64,000 nt of DNA from Methylohalobius sp964654415 (GTDB taxonomy: Bacteria > Pseudomonadota > Gammaproteobacteria > Methylococcales > Methylothermaceae). Both the position numbers and the translations under genes were made by a program. The notes under the pieces were generated by a model. It did no database searches, was not told the DNA's origin, and saw only the letters and a list, made by a program, of their open reading frames with translations. Of this stretch, positions 60,546 to 64,000 are shown one piece after another (position 1 is the first letter of the stretch; every line of letters starts with the position of its first letter). Where the stretch lies: assembly GCA_964654415.1 (NCBI GenBank), contig CAZZIP010000013.1, positions 1-64,000 on the forward strand. The letters run 5' to 3'.

Positions 60546-62617
60546 TGGCTACACGCGACTTGTTGTTCGAACTGGGCACCGAGGAACTTCCTCCCAAAGC
60601 GCTGCGCACCTTGATGGAGGCCCTGCGCGATGAAGTGGAGAAGCGGCTTAAGCAAGCCGAGCTCGAATTCGCCTGCATCCGCGCTTATGCCACTCCGCGC
60701 CGGCTGGCCTTGATCGTTCACGAACTGGCCGAGCGCCAGAAGGACCTCAGCGTGGAACGGCGTGGCCCGGCGCTCAAAGCCGCTTTCGACGCGGCTGGCC
60801 GACCGACAGCGGCGGCGTTTGGATTCGCCCAAAGCTGCGGGGTGGCCGTCGAAGCGCTCGAGACGCTCAAAAACGCCAAAGGGGAATGGCTATTGTATCG
60901 ACAAACCGTACCAGGGGCAGCTGCAGCCGAGATTATCCCCGACCTCCTGCGCCAGGCCCTCGCCGCCTTACCGATCCCCAAACGGATGCGCTGGGGCGAG
61001 CGCGAGGATGAGTTCGTGCGCCCGGTCCACTGGGCGGTCCTGATGTTCGGCAGCGAAGTCATCGACGCCGAGATCCTCGGTGTCCGCACCGGCAATTTCA
61101 CTTTTGGCCATCGTTTCCACTGCCCGCAACCGCTCTTCCTTGTTAACCCAGACCACTACGCCCAACTCCTGCAGAGCTGCGGCCGGGTGATCGTTGATTT
61201 CGATGAGCGTCGCCGTCACATTCACCAACAGGCATCAAAACTGGCTAAAACCGCCGGCGGCACTGCCCTCATCGAGGACGCCCTGTTAGACGAGGTCACC
61301 GCATTGGTGGAGTGGCCGGTGGGGCTTTTAGGAGCGTTCGAGACGCGTTTTTTGGCCCTGCCCAAGGAAGTTCTGATCACCGTGATGCAGTCTCATCAAA
61401 GATATTTTCCTGTTCTCGACCCGGAAGGCAGGCTGAAACCATGTTTCATCGCTATTGCCAATCTGGATAGCAAACGGCCTGAAGTCGTGCGCGCAGGCAA
61501 TGAGCGGGTAATCCGTCCGCGCCTTACCGATGCCGAATTCTTTTGGCACCAGGACCTCAAAATTCCCCTAGAAAATCACCTTGAGAAGTTAGCAGGCCAA
61601 ATCTTCCAGCAAAAGCTGGGCACGCTGCTGGACAAGACTCACCGCCTGGAGAAATTGGCTGCGATTTTGGCCGAATGGCTGGCTGCCGATGTGACCAGAG
61701 CTAAACGCGCCGCCAGGCTTTCTAAGACCGACCTGGCCACCGCCATGGTGGGAGAATTCCCCGAACTCCAGGGGATCATGGGCTACCACTATGCCTTGTC
61801 CCAGGGAGAAGATCCTGAGATAGCCGCCGCCTTAGACGAACAGTATCGGCCCCGCCATGCCGGCGCTCCCCTGCCGGAGACCGTCACTGGCCAAATCCTC
61901 GCCTTAGCGGACAAACTCGATACCCTGGTGGGAATTTTCAGCATCGGCCTTGTTCCCACCGGCACCAAGGACCCTTATGCCTTACGCCGGGCTGCGTTTG
62001 GAATCATTCGCATTGTCCTAGAAAAACGCTTAGATTTGGATCTCAAAGCCTTGCTGACCCAAGCTGCAGAACTTTACCCGCATGAATTCGACCGGGCTGA
62101 AACGGTACGCGCCGCCTACCGGTTCATCCTCGAGCGACTCAAAGGTTATCTGCTCGATCTTGGGTTTACCTCCGATGAATTCGAGGCGGTAGCTGCGCTC
62201 GAACCTTCCAACTTGCTGGACTTCCGCTACCGGATCGAGGCGGTTCACGCCTTCCGCAAACTGCCACAAGCAGAAAGTTTGACCGCAGCCAACAAACGCA
62301 TTCGCAATATCCTGCGTCAAAGTCAAGCGAAGGAATTCGGTCCGGTCAGCCAAGACCTACTTGAGGCGCCAGAAGAGCAGGCCTTATACCAAGCTATCTC
62401 GCACGCTAGAGATAAGCTCAAGCACTTGTTAGACGAGCGCAACTACACCGCCGCTCTCCAACACTTGGCCGGACTCAAAGCAAGCATAGACGCTTTCTTC
62501 GATCACGTGCTCGTGATGGTGGAGGACGCCAGGCTGCGCCAGAACCGGTTGAACCTTCTGGCCGAGACATTGGGGCTTTTTCTTCAGATCGCCGACATTT
62601 CCTGCCTGCAAGGATAA
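60545..62617 (+). CDS. glyS: Glycyl-tRNA synthetase beta subunit
   Basis: GlyS binds tRNA-Gly and supports catalysis by GlyQ. The 690-residue protein begins RDLLFELGTEELPPKALRTL and contains the HD-like LADKLDTLVGIFSIGLVPTG segment and a C-terminal anticodon domain. The start overlaps the glyQ stop by one base (TGATG). plsC follows after three bases; the gmhB gene found between glyS and plsC in some relatives is absent. Confidence 0.96.
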   Translation: MATRDLLFELGTEELPPKALRTLMEALRDEVEKRLKQAELEFACIRAYATPRRLALIVHELAERQKDLSVERRGPALKAAFDAAGRPTAAAFGFAQSCGVAVEALETLKNAKGEWLLYRQTVPGAAAAEIIPDLLRQALAALPIPKRMRWGEREDEFVRPVHWAVLMFGSEVIDAEILGVRTGNFTFGHRFHCPQPLFLVNPDHYAQLLQSCGRVIVDFDERRRHIHQQASKLAKTAGGTALIEDALLDEVTALVEWPVGLLGAFETRFLALPKEVLITVMQSHQRYFPVLDPEGRLKPCFIAIANLDSKRPEVVRAGNERVIRPRLTDAEFFWHQDLKIPLENHLEKLAGQIFQQKLGTLLDKTHRLEKLAAILAEWLAADVTRAKRAARLSKTDLATAMVGEFPELQGIMGYHYALSQGEDPEIAAALDEQYRPRHAGAPLPETVTGQILALADKLDTLVGIFSIGLVPTGTKDPYALRRAAFGIIRIVLEKRLDLDLKALLTQAAELYPHEFDRAETVRAAYRFILERLKGYLLDLGFTSDEFEAVAALEPSNLLDFRYRIEAVHAFRKLPQAESLTAANKRIRNILRQSQAKEFGPVSQDLLEAPEEQALYQAISHARDKLKHLLDERNYTAALQHLAGLKASIDAFFDHVLVMVEDARLRQNRLNLLAETLGLFLQIADISCLQG

Positions 62618-62620
62618 GTC

Positions 62621-63400
62621 ATGGGCAAAGTGGGATTGGGAATCTACCTGCGTTCGGCTCTGTTCCTGGCAGTCCAGACTGCGATTACCGTAGTTCTGAC
62701 TCCCTTCGTGCTCTTAATTTCTCTCCTGCCTCAATATGAATATCGCTATCTTTTAGCGCGCTTCTGGGCGCGCTCGCTGATTTGGGCAGCCTCTGCCATC
62801 TGCGGCATCAGGTATACCATCAAAGGGCTAGAGAATATCCCGCCGCGTAACGGCGTGGTCTTGAGCAAACACCAGTCCGCTTGGGAAACCTTGATGCTGT
62901 TTTTGATCTTCCCCAAGGCAGTCTATGTGCTCAAACAAGAACTCCTTAGGATTCCATTCTTCGGCTGGTGCCTAGCTCGCTATCACCACATCGCCATCGA
63001 CCGCAGCCAGCGCCGGGCAGCCATGCTATCCTTGCAAAAACAAGGACTTGATCGCCTCAAAGAAGGACACTGGGTCATCATTTTTCCCGAAGGTACCCGC
63101 GTCGCCCCTGGGGAAAGGCGGCGTTATGCCAGCTCCGGTGGAGCATTAGCCGAACGCGCCGAGGTGCCGGTCGTGCCGGTTGCCCACAACGCCGGGGAAT
63201 TCTGGCCAAGGCGTAGCTTCCTCAAGTATCCGGGAGTGATCCAGCTCTGTATCGGCCCTCCGCTCTCTGGCAGCGCTTCGGAAATCAATCGCCTGGCGGA
63301 AGAGTGGATAGAAGCTCAAATGGCCATAATCACATCTTCCGACCCGGATGTGATCGCGCATCGGCCTCCTGCTGCTTCGTCCCCCATTCGAGGAAAGTGA
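62621..63400 (+). CDS. plsC: 1-acyl-sn-glycerol-3-phosphate acyltransferase
   Basis: PlsC makes phosphatidic acid at the inner membrane. The 259-residue protein has an N-terminal hydrophobic segment (about 12-32), the acyltransferase motif SKHQSAWETL (an HX4E variant of HX4D, usual in glyS-linked relatives), FFGWCLARYHHIAIDR, and the glycerophosphate-binding FPEGTRVAPGE. It is probably co-transcribed with glyQS. Confidence 0.93.
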   Translation: MGKVGLGIYLRSALFLAVQTAITVVLTPFVLLISLLPQYEYRYLLARFWARSLIWAASAICGIRYTIKGLENIPPRNGVVLSKHQSAWETLMLFLIFPKAVYVLKQELLRIPFFGWCLARYHHIAIDRSQRRAAMLSLQKQGLDRLKEGHWVIIFPEGTRVAPGERRRYASSGGALAERAEVPVVPVAHNAGEFWPRRSFLKYPGVIQLCIGPPLSGSASEINRLAEEWIEAQMAIITSSDPDVIAHRPPAASSPIRGK

Positions 63401-63416
63401 GCGACCTTCCTTGGGT

Positions 63417-64000
63417 TTACTTGTTTAAACAGGATACCGAATTGACCGCTGCTACGGTCTCGCCGGCTTCGTTTAAGACCTTTGCCGACACCGTCCCCTG
63501 GATGAAACCTGGGGAAATAGCCGTCGCGCCTTCAGCGATGTCGCCTGGATCACTGTCGAAATCGAATTCCACTTCGTCACCCGTCGTATTCTTTAAGGGA
63601 GAAGCGGCCGTGTTCACACCCGAAGCGATCTCCGCCGCATAGCGGCCAGCACTCAAGTTTTTTGCGCTGACCGAGACCTTGGACCGGTTTTCACGCCTCT
63701 CGCAGATCACCAGGATATTAGTAGCACCATCATCGTCGAAATCATCGTCGTGGAACTTAGCAAAATCGGCTATCGCCTGGCAGAGGTCGGGATCTTCCAC
63801 TTCGGCGAATTTGAGTTCGAAGTTCATGGAATTGCCGCGACGGTCCAATATCACGTCGAAAAAATGCCCGTCTATGTTCGGGTCTAAGTTTTTCACTTCA
63901 ACGCAGGGAATTCTAAGCTCGTTCACTCTAAAGTCAGCCAAAGATACCCCGCCGATCTTGTCGCTCCCATGCCCTTCATGCCCAAAGGCCAAGTTACCCG
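63417..64000 (-). CDS. Partial protein of unknown function, secreted-looking
   Basis: The frame is open to the window edge, so the N-terminus is probably missing; the TTG at 63992 is the only start visible inside and has no ribosome site. The 190 visible residues are acidic, with Asp-rich runs (FHDDDFDDDGATNILVICER, then EVEFDFDSDPGDIAEGATAI) and a beta-sandwich-like pattern. Only two or three cysteines are seen, one four residues before the end. The composition fits an exported Ca2+-binding or adhesin-type domain. I recognise no family. It converges on plsC across 16 bases. Confidence 0.55.
   Translation of the reverse strand, partial: GNLAFGHEGHGSDKIGGVSLADFRVNELRIPCVEVKNLDPNIDGHFFDVILDRRGNSMNFELKFAEVEDPDLCQAIADFAKFHDDDFDDDGATNILVICERRENRSKVSVSAKNLSAGRYAAEIASGVNTAASPLKNTTGDEVEFDFDSDPGDIAEGATAISPGFIQGTVSAKVLNEAGETVAAVNSVSCLNK

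Noticed and set aside
1..64000. CRISPR array or prophage
   Set aside because: No regularly spaced direct repeats and no phage structural or integrase genes were seen on either strand.

Overview
The window is a compact chromosomal segment of a gammaproteobacterium. The evidence is its conserved gene strings: murJ–ribF–ileS–lspA, mlaFED-B–murA–hisGDC, petABC–sspA–sspB, thrS–infC–rpmI–rplT–pheS–pheT–ihfA–tRNA-Pro, and lptE–holA–proA–nadD–rsfS beside glyQS. Outer-membrane lipid transport, a Rieske/cytochrome bc1 complex, a membrane H+-pyrophosphatase and a multicopper oxidase point to an aerobic Gram-negative autotroph- or methylotroph-like lineage. A placement near Methylococcales or Chromatiales is only a guess. 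No plasmid, phage or CRISPR region is visible.

Layout. 1-8 kb: hairpins at the left edge, a TetR regulator, a Ycf45/SpoIIIAA-type ATPase with an R3H domain, H+-PPase, a DUF1631 protein and AmpD. 7.5-17.4 kb (minus strand): a 1126-residue protein with two VanZ-like membrane modules and a heparinase II/III-like domain sits between murJ and ribF, followed by ileS, lspA and an unknown basic protein. 17.5-23 kb: a beta-barrel protein, a decayed IS200/IS605-type tnpB remnant, a multicopper oxidase, a 0.5-kb non-coding stretch, mgtE and a DUF2905 gene. 23-34 kb: panD, an mla operon without mlaC, murA, hisGDC, petABC and sspAB. 34-44 kb: accessory metabolism, with a GCS2-type ligase overlapping an M20 amidohydrolase, a Crp-like regulator, glyoxalase II, and a tightly coupled SDR–cupin–NUDIX–quinone oxidoreductase operon. 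44-51 kb: the translation cluster with tRNA-Pro(GGG) and tRNA-Val(GAC). 51.3-53.8 kb: a three-gene operon (porin, flavinylated periplasmic protein, four-helix membrane protein) under a promoter overlapped by a good Fur-box match. 53.8-64 kb: thiDE, the lptE operon, glyQS, plsC and a secreted-looking protein cut by the window edge.

Themes. Many genes serve the envelope: MurJ, MurA, AmpD, LspA, Mla, LptE, PlsC, two beta-barrels and the VanZ-heparinase fusion. Genes are packed closely, with ATGA/TAATG start-stop overlaps inside operons and several convergent pairs whose 3' ends overlap. The most interesting candidates are the VanZ-heparinase fusion within the murJ string, the Fur-box porin/flavoprotein/membrane operon, the mlaC-less Mla operon, infC starting at ATC, and a terminator lying directly before thrS.
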